DNA of 64,000 bases from an uncultured bacterium (lineage in GTDB: Bacteria; Verrucomicrobiota; Verrucomicrobiia; CAIQCK01): contig CAIQCK010000012.1 in assembly GCA_903870275.1 (NCBI GenBank), positions 124,001-188,000 on the forward strand, read 5' to 3'. Both the position numbers and the translations under genes were made by a program. Shown piece by piece: positions 38,445 to 46,227 of this stretch (the stretch's first letter is position 1; the number at the start of each line of letters is the position of its first letter). Below the pieces are notes generated by a model. It was not told the DNA's origin and did no database searches. It saw only the letters and a program-made list of their open reading frames with translations.

Positions 38445-40018
38445 AACCTTCATCAGTGTTCAAGGCGGCTTTTCTTGTGCTGCCGCACAGAATCTTCAGC
38501 CGGGTCGCCGGAGAGTCGGTGTATTCAGGCATGAACGCCATGGCTCGCGTGCTGGCCGTTGCCGTCCTGCTGGGAACGTGTGTCGCGGCCCGCTCGCAAA
38601 CGCCCGGCGCGGGCGATGCCGGCTGGGAAGCGCTCGACCAGCGGCCCAATCCGGCGTGGTTCGATGAGGCGAAGATCGGCATTTTCATTCACTGGAGCGT
38701 GTTCTCGGTGCCGGCGGTGGCATGGGTTTACCCGGACAAGCCTTACGGCTACGGCGGGCATTCGTGCTGGTATGCCATGTATGTGGACCACATCCGGCCG
38801 CTGAAGAACCCGGAGGAGCAGGCCCGGTTCGAAGCCTTTCACCGCGCGAACTACGGCGACGTGCCGTTCAAGGCGCTGGCGCCGCTGTTCAAGGCCGAGG
38901 CGTTCGATGCGCGCCAGTGGGCCGCGCTCTTCAAGCGCGCGGGCGCGCGCTACGCGCTCCTGACGTCGAACTTTCACGACGGCTATTGCCTCTGGCCCAG
39001 TCCACAGAGTCCGGGCTGGAACTGCATGGATGTTGGCCCCAAGCGCGACCTGCTCGGCGAGTTCTCCACCGCCCTGCGCGAGGCGGGATTGCGCGCCGGT
39101 TTTTACTACTCGATCGGCGAGTTCAATCATCCGCTGTATCAGGCCGCGCGAAAACCCGGCGGCGACGTGAAGCCGTATGTGCGCGAGCATTTCCAGCCGC
39201 AGTTGCGCGAAGCCGTCCAACGTTACCGGCCATCAATCATCTACTTCGACGGCGAGTGGGAGTTTCCGCTCGATGCGTTCGAGATGCGCGGCTTTCTCGG
39301 CTGGCTTTACCGCGACTCGCCCTGCAAGGACGACGTGGTGGTCAACGACCGGTTTGGCCGCGGCTCGCGCGGCAAACACGGCGGCGTGTATTGTTCCGAG
39401 GCGGGCGTCCGCGAGAGCGGCACGGCGCACAAGTGGTGCGAAGACCGGCCGATCAGCCGCGGCAACTGGTCCTACAACCGGCTGGAGCGGCTGGAGGATT
39501 ATCTGAGCGAGCGCGACATGATTCATCTGCTCGTGGAAACGGTGGCCCAGGGCGGCAACCTCCACCTCGATGTTTCGCCCTGCGCGGACGGCACGATCCC
39601 CATGCTGCAGCAGGAGCGTTTGGCGCAGATGGGCGACTGGCTGCGCGTCAACGGCGAGGCCATCTATGGCACGAAGCCGTGGATCGTTTCGCACGAAGGG
39701 CCGATGGTCGAGTCCGTCAACCCGCGGCTCGATGCGAAGTGGAAATGGACCGAGACGCGGCAGCGGCCGCTCGTCCACTACACGCGGAACGGAGACACCG
39801 TGTATGCCATCTGTCTGGCGTGGCCGGGGAATACGCTTCGGCTGGGCCTTCCCGTGCCGACGCCGCAAACCGAAGTGCGCCTGCTGGGTCATCCGCAGCC
39901 GTTGAAGTGGCATGCAGCCGAAAAAGGGATGGTGATTGAGATGCCTTTAGTTTCCCCTCTGGAGTTGCCCTGCCGCAATGCGTGGGCGTTCAAACTGACC
40001 GGCTTGAAAGCATCATGA
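38441..40018 (+). CDS. Alpha-L-fucosidase, GH29
   Basis: 525 aa. GH29 hallmarks are in order: WFDEAKIGIFIHWSVFSVPA near residues 70-90, GARYALLTSNFHDGYCLW (counterpart of KHHDGF), AGLRAGFYYSIGEF, and IIYFDGEWEF with the nucleophile D270. The GGNLHLDVSPCADGTIP strand is also typical. The ATG at 38441 overlaps the previous stop, but the cleanest signal peptide begins at ATG 38531 or 38540 (MARVLAVAVLLGTCVAARS), so translation may start there. It releases alpha-linked fucose, so the target glycan is probably fucosylated, such as a fucose-containing sulfated or mucin-like polymer. No sulfatase is seen in the window. Confidence 0.88.
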   Translation: MKPSSVFKAAFLVLPHRIFSRVAGESVYSGMNAMARVLAVAVLLGTCVAARSQTPGAGDAGWEALDQRPNPAWFDEAKIGIFIHWSVFSVPAVAWVYPDKPYGYGGHSCWYAMYVDHIRPLKNPEEQARFEAFHRANYGDVPFKALAPLFKAEAFDARQWAALFKRAGARYALLTSNFHDGYCLWPSPQSPGWNCMDVGPKRDLLGEFSTALREAGLRAGFYYSIGEFNHPLYQAARKPGGDVKPYVREHFQPQLREAVQRYRPSIIYFDGEWEFPLDAFEMRGFLGWLYRDSPCKDDVVVNDRFGRGSRGKHGGVYCSEAGVRESGTAHKWCEDRPISRGNWSYNRLERLEDYLSERDMIHLLVETVAQGGNLHLDVSPCADGTIPMLQQERLAQMGDWLRVNGEAIYGTKPWIVSHEGPMVESVNPRLDAKWKWTETRQRPLVHYTRNGDTVYAICLAWPGNTLRLGLPVPTPQTEVRLLGHPQPLKWHAAEKGMVIEMPLVSPLELPCRNAWAFKLTGLKAS

Positions 40019-41574
40019 AAACAGCCGTTTTCCTCCTTCTGGCTTGTTCGGTGCTGACGACGAGAGGTGACGAAGTGACATCTGACGTGGTGGTGTATGG
40101 CGCCACGGCGGGCGGCGTGACGGCGGCGGTGGCGGCGGCGCGGCAGGGCGCGAAGGTGGTGTTGATCGAGCCGGGCCATCATGTGGGCGGGATGCTTTCC
40201 GGCGGGCTGGGTCACTCGGACGTCGTCGGCCAACAGAATCTCATCGGCGGGTTGTGCCTGGAAGTCTATCAGCGCATCGCCAAACATTACGGCGAGAGCG
40301 ACCCGAAGAAGGCGTTCGATTTCGAGCCGCACGTTGCCGAGCAGGTGCTTGACGGGTTGCTGCGCGAGACGGGCGTGCGCGTCGTGTTCGGCCAGCGCGT
40401 CGAATCGGTGACGAAGCGCGGCGCGAGCATCGTCGCGCTCAAGACGGACACCGGCGCGAGTTACGTGGCGCGTGTGTTTCTGGATGCGAGCTACGAGGGC
40501 GATCTCATGGCGAAGGCGCATGTGCGCTACGCCGTCGGCCGCGAAGGGCGCGCGCAATACGGCGAGTGGCTGGCGGGGCGGACGGAGTTGTTGCCGGGCC
40601 ATCATCAGTTCAAGTACGCCGTCTCGCCGTGGCGTGACGGAAAACTGCTGCCGTTCATCACGCCGCAGGAGAAGCTCGCTCCCACAGGCGAAGGCGACGG
40701 CAAGTTCCAATCGTATTGTTTCCGACTCTGCCTGACCGACCGGCCGGAGAACCGGATTCCCATCGCCAAGCCCGACCACTACAACCCCGACGATTACGAA
40801 TTGGCGCGGCGCTGCATCCAGTCCGGCGGCGGCGTCAGCCTGGGCATCGCGCGGGTGCCCAACGGCAAATGCGACGCTAACAGCGGCGGGCCGGTTTCCT
40901 CGAATCTCCTGGGCGCGTCGTGGGAATATCCCGAGGCCGGCCCGCAACGGCGGCGCGAGATTTGGGAGCAGCACCTGCGCTGGGCGCACGGCCTCGTGTG
41001 GTTCCTGCAAAACGATCCGGTCGTGCCGGAACAACAGCGCGCCAGGATGCGCCAGTGGGGATTGTGCAAGGACGAGTTCCAGGACACCGGCGGCTGGCCG
41101 CATCAGCTTTACATCCGCGAAGGCCGCCGGATGCTCGGCGAGTCGGTCGTCACGCAGCACGACCTCGAAGAGCATCGCACGAAGCCCGACAGCATCGGCA
41201 TGGGCGGCTACAACATTGACATCCGCGAGGTGCAATGGGTGTCGGTGCGCACGTTTCTTTTTCCGAAGGCCGCCGACCGTGTTTACGTGGAAGGCTACGT
41301 CAGCCAGCCGGTGCAGCCGTGGCAGATTCCCTACAGCGCGCTGTTGCCGCGCCGGGCCGAGTGCGACAACCTGCTGGTGGCCGTGTGCCCCTCGATGAGC
41401 ACGGTGGCCTACGCGTCGTTCCGGATGGAGCCGGGCTACATGATCGCCGGTCACGCCTCGGGCCTTGCCGCGGCGCTGGCCGGCAAAGACAACGTCGCCG
41501 TGCAGCAGGTCTCCGTCGCCAAGCTTCAGCGCCTGCTGCGCGAACAAGGGCAGGTTTTGGAAGTGGCCCCATGA
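40015..41574 (+). CDS. FAD-dependent oxidoreductase (FAD_oxidored family)
   Basis: 519 aa from ATG 40015 (ATGA overlap). The hydrophobic start MKTAVFLLLACSVLTTRG may be a signal peptide. The Rossmann FAD-binding motif follows at once: VVVYGATAGGVTAAVAAARQ with the acidic strand end VVLIEPG, then HHVGGMLSGGLGHSD. The C-terminal FAD region reads MSTVAYASFRMEPGYMIAGHASGLAAALA. This matches PF12831 proteins, often labelled as xanthan-lyase-associated or putative oxidoreductases. The reaction is unknown; oxidation of a sugar unit is conceivable. If exported with FAD, Tat would be expected, but no RR motif is visible. Confidence 0.78.
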   Translation: MKTAVFLLLACSVLTTRGDEVTSDVVVYGATAGGVTAAVAAARQGAKVVLIEPGHHVGGMLSGGLGHSDVVGQQNLIGGLCLEVYQRIAKHYGESDPKKAFDFEPHVAEQVLDGLLRETGVRVVFGQRVESVTKRGASIVALKTDTGASYVARVFLDASYEGDLMAKAHVRYAVGREGRAQYGEWLAGRTELLPGHHQFKYAVSPWRDGKLLPFITPQEKLAPTGEGDGKFQSYCFRLCLTDRPENRIPIAKPDHYNPDDYELARRCIQSGGGVSLGIARVPNGKCDANSGGPVSSNLLGASWEYPEAGPQRRREIWEQHLRWAHGLVWFLQNDPVVPEQQRARMRQWGLCKDEFQDTGGWPHQLYIREGRRMLGESVVTQHDLEEHRTKPDSIGMGGYNIDIREVQWVSVRTFLFPKAADRVYVEGYVSQPVQPWQIPYSALLPRRAECDNLLVAVCPSMSTVAYASFRMEPGYMIAGHASGLAAALAGKDNVAVQQVSVAKLQRLLREQGQVLEVAP

Positions 41575-42044
41575 GACGAACCGACAAGGAAATCGCCGAC
41601 CGCCGGCAAATGGACGAGATCATCCGCGGCAGCCTCGTGTGCCGCGTGGCGGTGGCGAAGGACAACGCGCCGTATATCGTGCCGGTGTCATTCGGCTACG
41701 ACGGCGCGGCGATCTACCTGCACACCGCGCCGGAGGGAAAGAAAATCGGGTGTTTCGAGGCGAACCCGCAGGTCTGTTTTGAATTCGAGCGCGATGTGGA
41801 ACTGCGCCGCGACCCGCAGAACGCCTGCAAGTGGACGTTCAGCTTCGAGAGCGTGATCGGCTACGGCACGATCAGCGAATTGGTCGAGCCGGCGCAGAAG
41901 GAGCACGCGCTCAATGAAATCATGCGCCAGTATTCCGGCAGGGCGTGGCCGTTCGAAAGCGCGTCGGTGGCCAGGGTGCGCGTGTGGAAGATCACAATCA
42001 CTTCGATGACTGGAAAATTCTCGAAGCCGAAGACCGCCGTCTGA
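41571..42044 (+). CDS. Pyridoxamine 5'-phosphate oxidase-like flavoprotein (NimA type)
   Basis: 157 aa, starts in ATGA overlap with the FAD protein. The split-barrel FMN fold is recognisable: LVCRVAVAKDNAPYIVPVSFGYDGAAIYLHTAPEG followed by KIGCFEANPQVCFEFERD. This resembles nitroimidazole-resistance (NimA) and related PPOX proteins that bind FMN or heme, which reduce small molecules or protect against oxidants. Cytoplasmic. Its presence at the end of a glycan operon next to a GNAT gene suggests a general stress or detoxification role rather than glycan chemistry. Stop and next start share one base (TGATG). Confidence 0.82.
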   Translation: MRRTDKEIADRRQMDEIIRGSLVCRVAVAKDNAPYIVPVSFGYDGAAIYLHTAPEGKKIGCFEANPQVCFEFERDVELRRDPQNACKWTFSFESVIGYGTISELVEPAQKEHALNEIMRQYSGRAWPFESASVARVRVWKITITSMTGKFSKPKTAV

Positions 42045-42505
42045 TGAACATCCGCCAGGCCATCACGAAGGAAGACATCGCCGCCGCGCGTGCGCTGTTC
42101 GAGGAGTATGCCGCGTGGCTGGGCGTGGACCTGTGCTTCCAGGGATTCGCCGCCGAGCTGGCCGGCCTGCCGGGACTTTACGCGCCGCCGCGCGGCCGGC
42201 TGCTGCTCGCGTGGACGGAGGCCCAGGCGGCGGGATGTGTCGCGTTGCGGCCGATGGGCGATTCGGTTTGCGAAATGAAACGGCTTTTTGTGAAGCCGGC
42301 GTTTCGCGGTCGCGGCGCGGGGCGGATGCTGGCGGAAACCGTCATCGCGGAAGCCCGCGCGACCGGCTACGCGAGCATGAGGCTGGACTCGCTGGCTTCA
42401 CTGGCCGCGGCGACAAAACTCTACGAGTCACTGGGTTTCGTCCGCATCCCGGCTTACTACGCCACGCCGTTGCCCGACACGATCTTCATGGAGTTGCCAC
42501 TGTAG
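42044..42505 (+). CDS. GNAT-family N-acetyltransferase
   Basis: 153 aa. The acetyl-CoA-binding region is clear: EMKRLFVKPAFRGRGAGRML (motif A, R-x-x-G-x-G/A) followed by AEARATGYASMRLDSLASLAAATKLYESLGF (motif B). Cytoplasmic; acceptor unknown. Small amines, amino sugars or antibiotics are possible acceptors. It is the last gene of the coupled chain that starts at 33290; a 114-nt gap follows before the next gene with no recognisable terminator. Confidence 0.88.
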   Translation: MNIRQAITKEDIAAARALFEEYAAWLGVDLCFQGFAAELAGLPGLYAPPRGRLLLAWTEAQAAGCVALRPMGDSVCEMKRLFVKPAFRGRGAGRMLAETVIAEARATGYASMRLDSLASLAAATKLYESLGFVRIPAYYATPLPDTIFMELPL

Positions 42506-42619
42506 CCGTGTCCCGCCCAGGCGGTGAACGCCACGGCGCGCAGTGACGATTTGACGAAGAAGCCCGCGCGAGCGAAGTTCACCGATGCGGACGCCATCGG
42601 TTGAATCCAGAAGGAAGCC

Positions 42620-43861
42620 ATGAATCACGACAATCCCTACTCGTTTTCCCACAAGACACATCCTTCCATCATCCCCGCCGGGCTGACGCGGCGCGAACTG
42701 CTCGCCCGCGGCGCGGGCGCGATGGGCCTGTTGGCGCTCGGCGGCTGGCGGACGCTGCTGCTCGCCGGCGAAGCGCCGCCGCCCGCGCACCGGCCAAATC
42801 TCGCGAAGAACGCACCGAGCCTGCCCGTGGCGATCCAACGTTGCGAATCCTACGAGCCGGCGCTGGTCCGCCAGCGGCTCGATGCGGCGCTCGACGCAAT
42901 CGGCGGCATCGGGCGGCTGGTTCAGGGCAAGACCGTGACGTTGAAGATCAACATGACCGGCCCGGCGCGCGAGGTGTGCGGCCTGCCGGCGTCGCGGACG
43001 TATCATATACATCCGAACGTCGTGGCGGCCCTCTGCGCCGCGCTGGAACGGGCCGGCGCGCGGCGCATCGCCATCGTCGAGGCGTGGTATCACCGCGAGC
43101 CGGCAGAGACGGTGCTGACCAACGCCGGCTGGGACCTCAAGGCGATCCAGGCCGCGGGCGGCCACAAGGTCGTCTTCGAGAACACGAAGAACCGCGGCAG
43201 TTGGGGCCGCTACAGCCGCGTGAAGGTGCCGTGGGGCGGCTATCTGTTCCCGGCGTTCGATCTCAACGGCTGGTATGACAAGACCGACGTATTCGTCTCG
43301 CTCGGCAAGATGAAGGACCACGCCACCGCCGGTGTGACGATGACGGTGAAAAACATCTTCGGCATCACGCCGACGGCGCTTTACGGCGAGGACGCGCCCA
43401 ACGAGGACAGCGTCGAGGCCCGCGGCGGCCCGCTGCACGAAAACAAGCGCCCGCTGCCCGCCGGCGTGCCCGCGCAGCTCGGCGCGAATCCATCGAGCGA
43501 TCCGGTCGTGCGCGTGCCGCGCATCGTCGCCGACCTGCTCGGCGCGCGGCCGGTGGACCTCGCGGTCATTGACGGCGTGACGACCATCCGGAACGGCGAG
43601 GGATTCTGGAACGAAGGCATCGAGGCGCTGTCGCCGAAGCTGCTCTTTGCGGGCCGCAACGCCGTCTGCACCGACGCTGTTTGCGCCGCCGCGATGGGCT
43701 ACGATCCGACGGCGGGCCACGGCCGGTTTCCGTTTCCCGGTGAAAACCATTTGCTGTGGGCGGCGGAGGCCGGTATCGGCACGCACGACGCCAAGCGCAT
43801 CGAGGTGGCTGGCGTGAGTATCAAGGACGCGCTCTGCCGCTTCCGCAAGCTGCCCGCGTAG
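42620..43861 (+). CDS. DUF362-domain protein with Tat signal
   Basis: 413 aa. A twin-arginine leader is preceded by about 23 residues (LTRRELLARGAGAMGLLALGG). The DUF362 core reads GKTVTLKINMTGPAREVCGLP, HPNVVAALCAALERAGARRIAIVEAW, VFVSLGKMKDHATAGVTMTVKNIFGITP and LAVIDGVTTIRNGEGFWN. No ferredoxin-like cysteine cluster is present, unlike some members of this family. Biochemical function of the family is not settled. It ends 72 nt from the convergent DJ-1/PfpI gene. Confidence 0.8.
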   Translation: MNHDNPYSFSHKTHPSIIPAGLTRRELLARGAGAMGLLALGGWRTLLLAGEAPPPAHRPNLAKNAPSLPVAIQRCESYEPALVRQRLDAALDAIGGIGRLVQGKTVTLKINMTGPAREVCGLPASRTYHIHPNVVAALCAALERAGARRIAIVEAWYHREPAETVLTNAGWDLKAIQAAGGHKVVFENTKNRGSWGRYSRVKVPWGGYLFPAFDLNGWYDKTDVFVSLGKMKDHATAGVTMTVKNIFGITPTALYGEDAPNEDSVEARGGPLHENKRPLPAGVPAQLGANPSSDPVVRVPRIVADLLGARPVDLAVIDGVTTIRNGEGFWNEGIEALSPKLLFAGRNAVCTDAVCAAAMGYDPTAGHGRFPFPGENHLLWAAEAGIGTHDAKRIEVAGVSIKDALCRFRKLPA

Positions 43862-43876
43862 GACAGCGGAGTTCAC

Positions 43877-43892
43877 CGCAGAGGCGCAGAGG
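43877..43892 (+). repeat. Short tandem repeat cgcagagg x2 in convergent gap
   Basis: The 72-nt gap between convergent genes contains ttcaccgcagaggcgcagag, two perfect 8-nt units plus a decayed third (tcgccgagg). I recall similar cgcagag arrays between genes in many environmental bacterial genomes. No terminator hairpin with T-run is seen. Confidence 0.6.
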
Positions 43893-43933
43893 TCGCCGAG
43901 GCCGGCCAGAAGGGGCAGGCCTGTTCCGCTTTT

Positions 43934-44596
43934 CTACAGCGCGTTGAGCATCTTCATGAACTCGGCGAAGAACGGCGCGTAGTCGTGCCACGTGCCGCAG
44001 GAGATGACGTGGCCGGCCTTGACCACCGGTTGGTTCACGTAGGTGGCGCCGCCCTGCTCGGCGTCGAGCGCGCACTTGGCGACCGTGGTGACTTTGCAGC
44101 CGCGGATCACGCCGGCGGCGGTGGCGATCTCCACACCGTGGCAGGTGAAGCCAATGAGCTTCTTCGCCTCGCCGAAATGCTTCACGATGCGCATGAGGTC
44201 CTTGTCGTAGCGCAGATACTCCGGCGCGCGTCCGCCGGAAATGAAGATGGCGCAATATTCCTCCGGCTTCACGTCGCGGAAGGCGATCTCGGCCTTGATG
44301 TGGTAGGAGGGCTGCTCGCGCGTGATGTCCCACGGGATGGAGGCGTCGGGCGGGATCTCGTGCATGACTCCGTGGTAGAGGCGTGCTTCGGGGCCGGCCA
44401 CGACAAGCTGGAAGCCGTCCTCGGGTATGCGGAAGAACGGATACAGCGTGTCCATCATTTCCGTGGCGTCGCCGATGGGCATCAACACCTTGCCGCGCCG
44501 GGGCCTTTCCCCCGCGACGGCAGCCGAAGCCGCGAGCACTCCGGGCGCGGCGATCCTGGCAATCATACTTCTGCGGCTGATCTCTTGTTCGCTCAT
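43934..44596 (-). CDS. Exported DJ-1/PfpI-family protein
   Basis: Start trimmed from 44656 to ATG 44596, which has caggagatt upstream on the minus strand. 220 aa. An RR leader (ISRRSMIARIAAPGVLAASAA) indicates Tat export. The DJ-1/PfpI fold has FISGGRAPEYLRYD, holding the conserved Glu-containing turn, and the nucleophile elbow IGFTCHGVEIATAA with the reactive Cys. Members act as deglycases, proteases or chaperone-like hydrolases; most are cytoplasmic, so an exported one is notable. Regulation is unknown; its upstream region is occupied by a MITE-like element. Confidence 0.85.
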   Translation of the reverse strand: MSEQEISRRSMIARIAAPGVLAASAAVAGERPRRGKVLMPIGDATEMMDTLYPFFRIPEDGFQLVVAGPEARLYHGVMHEIPPDASIPWDITREQPSYHIKAEIAFRDVKPEEYCAIFISGGRAPEYLRYDKDLMRIVKHFGEAKKLIGFTCHGVEIATAAGVIRGCKVTTVAKCALDAEQGGATYVNQPVVKAGHVISCGTWHDYAPFFAEFMKMLNAL

Positions 44597-45116
44597 TGCA
44601 ATAATCTCCTGCGTCAATTCAGCGGGCGTCCAACGGCGCCCGCCATCCCGGCACAAACATATTCTGATACGTCATCCAACCGGTTGCAGTCTGCCAAGAC
44701 GCGCGCCGCGCGTCGAGCAAGGTTTTTTATCTTCCGCGTGTGGTGGGCGCATCTCATGTTTTGGATAGCTCCCCTCCGGCCGCACCGAAGGTGCCAAAGT
44801 AAATCAGCCCAAGGCAAGCGAGTCCGCGAGCGCCGCCCTGGGATAGCCGCAGGCAATGAGGTGCGCCCTGAAGGGGCGCAGGCAAATCGCGGACGTGTCG
44901 TTACCGCCGCCCTTTCAGGGCGGCCGGGGCGCGCTGTTTCCACCCCGGGCGGCGCTCGCGGACTCGCTTGCCCTGGGCTGGATTACCGCTGCGCCTTCGG
45001 CGCGCTCGGAAAGCTCCAGAATACGCAGCAACAAAAACGTGGTTCAGACCCATTCACACACACGTTTCAAAAACTGAGATGCGCCCCGTGCGGTCGTCCG
45101 GGCCGGTCGCCGCCGC
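44597..45116. other. Gene-free stretch containing a hairpin and a MITE-like element
   Basis: No plausible gene. The part next to the DJ-1/PfpI start has a perfect 7-bp hairpin, gcgggcg (44622-44628) with cgcccgc (44637-44643), that would lie in the 5' leader of that mRNA. The remainder from 44745 is an inverted-repeat element described separately. The small ORFs listed here are shadows. Confidence 0.75.
44745..45086. mobile_element. MITE/REP-like element with terminal inverted repeats and hairpins
   Basis: The ends are 12-bp perfect terminal inverted repeats (gggcgcatctca at 44745-44756, tgagatgcgccc at 45075-45086), extended imperfectly by about ten more bases. Inside lies a perfect 26-bp inverted pair (44813-44838 with 44947-44972). 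Several short hairpins share a gaa/ttc-type loop: gcacc-gaa-ggtgc (44782), tgcgccc-tgaag-gggcgca (44862), gccgccct-ttc-agggcggc (44906) and gcgcc-ttc-ggcgc (44991). The right side has about 50 extra nt relative to the left. No transposase is encoded, so it would need one in trans. It lies upstream of the DJ-1/PfpI gene. Confidence 0.72.
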
Positions 45117-46124
45117 TCAATCCAGCCCGCGTTCGCGCAGATCGTCCTCGTTCAGGCCCAGGTAATGGCCGATTTCGTGGAGCAGGGTCGTGCGGACTTC
45201 GGCTTCGAGTTCCTCGCGGTCGGCGGCGATCTTCTCCAGATTCTTGCGGAACAGCAGGATGACGGTGGGCATGGGGTGGCTCTCGTAGTGCGTGTTGCCG
45301 GTGAACAGGCCCAGAATCTGCGGGCCGAGCGTCGGGTGTTCCAGCACAAACTCGCGCGACGGAAAATCGTCCACGATCACCGGCACGTCGCGGATGGCGT
45401 CGCGGAAATCGTCCGGCAGCTCCGCCAGTGTGCGCCGCGCGATGCCCTCGACATCCTTCGCCGAAATCGGCACCGGCAGCGGGAAATCATCCGGTTCCAG
45501 TTCGTGCGCGCGCTCAAACGCCCGCCGCGCCGCGGGTTCGTCGCCGAGTTTCTCAACCACCAGCCCGTAGTCCCACCAGATGCCGGGATCTTCGGTGTCG
45601 AGCTGGAGGCATTTTTCGTGGGCGAGCCTCGACTGGTCGTATTGGCCGCTTTCGTAGAGCACGTGCGCCTTCCAGCTCAACAGCTCGATGTCGCCGGGGG
45701 CGTCGCGCAACGCGGCGTCCAGCAGCGCCAGCGCCTTGGCGTCGTTGCCGAGGCGGAAGTGCGCCTTGGCGGCGAAATAGCGCGCGTCGCGCACGTCGTT
45801 GCGCTTGAGTTTGCGCCGGGCCAGGCCCTCGCAAATGGCGACGGTTTCCTCATGGCGTTCGAGCGCGTCGGTCAGCAGCGCGGCGCGGTTGATGGCGATG
45901 CCGGCGTTTTCCGGATCGAACTTCTGCGCGGTGTTCAGCGCCTGGAGCGCCTCGCGGTGGCGCTCCAACGCCCACAGGCTCAGGCCGAGTCCCTCGTGGC
46001 CTTCGGGCATTTCCGGCTCCAGCTCGATCTGTTTTTGATAAAGCTCCATGGCCTTCTCGAACTGGCCGGCGTCGTAGGCGGCGTCGGCGCGTTCAAGGTA
46101 GCCTGGTTCGCGCGGCATGATCAT
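45117..46124 (-). CDS. TPR-repeat protein fused to a zincin-like metallopeptidase domain
   Basis: 335 aa, no signal peptide. The first ~215 residues are tetratricopeptide repeats (YDAGQFEKAMELYQKQIELE, GHEGLGLSLWALERHREAL and three or more further units). The C-terminal ~120 residues form a small metallopeptidase of the PF06262 type ending in TLLHEIGHYLGLNEDDLRERG, an HExxHxxGxxE/D zinc site. Stand-alone members of that family are usually about 120-130 aa, so the TPR fusion is distinctive and may select protein partners. Its physiological substrate is unknown. Divergent from the pseudouridine synthase gene. Confidence 0.82.
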   Translation of the reverse strand: MIMPREPGYLERADAAYDAGQFEKAMELYQKQIELEPEMPEGHEGLGLSLWALERHREALQALNTAQKFDPENAGIAINRAALLTDALERHEETVAICEGLARRKLKRNDVRDARYFAAKAHFRLGNDAKALALLDAALRDAPGDIELLSWKAHVLYESGQYDQSRLAHEKCLQLDTEDPGIWWDYGLVVEKLGDEPAARRAFERAHELEPDDFPLPVPISAKDVEGIARRTLAELPDDFRDAIRDVPVIVDDFPSREFVLEHPTLGPQILGLFTGNTHYESHPMPTVILLFRKNLEKIAADREELEAEVRTTLLHEIGHYLGLNEDDLRERGLD

Positions 46125-46227
46125 ACGTCTTGCTCGTTTCTCATTTGTTTCTTAACGTGAGCTGTCAAACTTAGGACAATGATTTTACGACTGCAAGATG
46201 GGACATGCGGCGTGGGAGTGAAATACG
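46125..46227. promoter_or_regulatory. Divergent intergenic region with weak promoter candidate
   Basis: 103 nt between divergent genes, the most AT-rich intergenic piece nearby. On the minus strand a perfect TTGACA (plus strand tgtcaa) is present, but the bases 16-17 nt downstream match a -10 box poorly. For the plus gene only the ribosome site gggagtg before ATG 46228 is clear. Both promoters must lie here or inside the opposite genes. Confidence 0.35.

Noticed and set aside
44597-45116. Small protein genes or an RNA gene in the gene-free stretch
   Set aside because: ORFs here follow the inverted repeats and lack ribosome sites. No tRNA-like or riboswitch-like fold was recognised.
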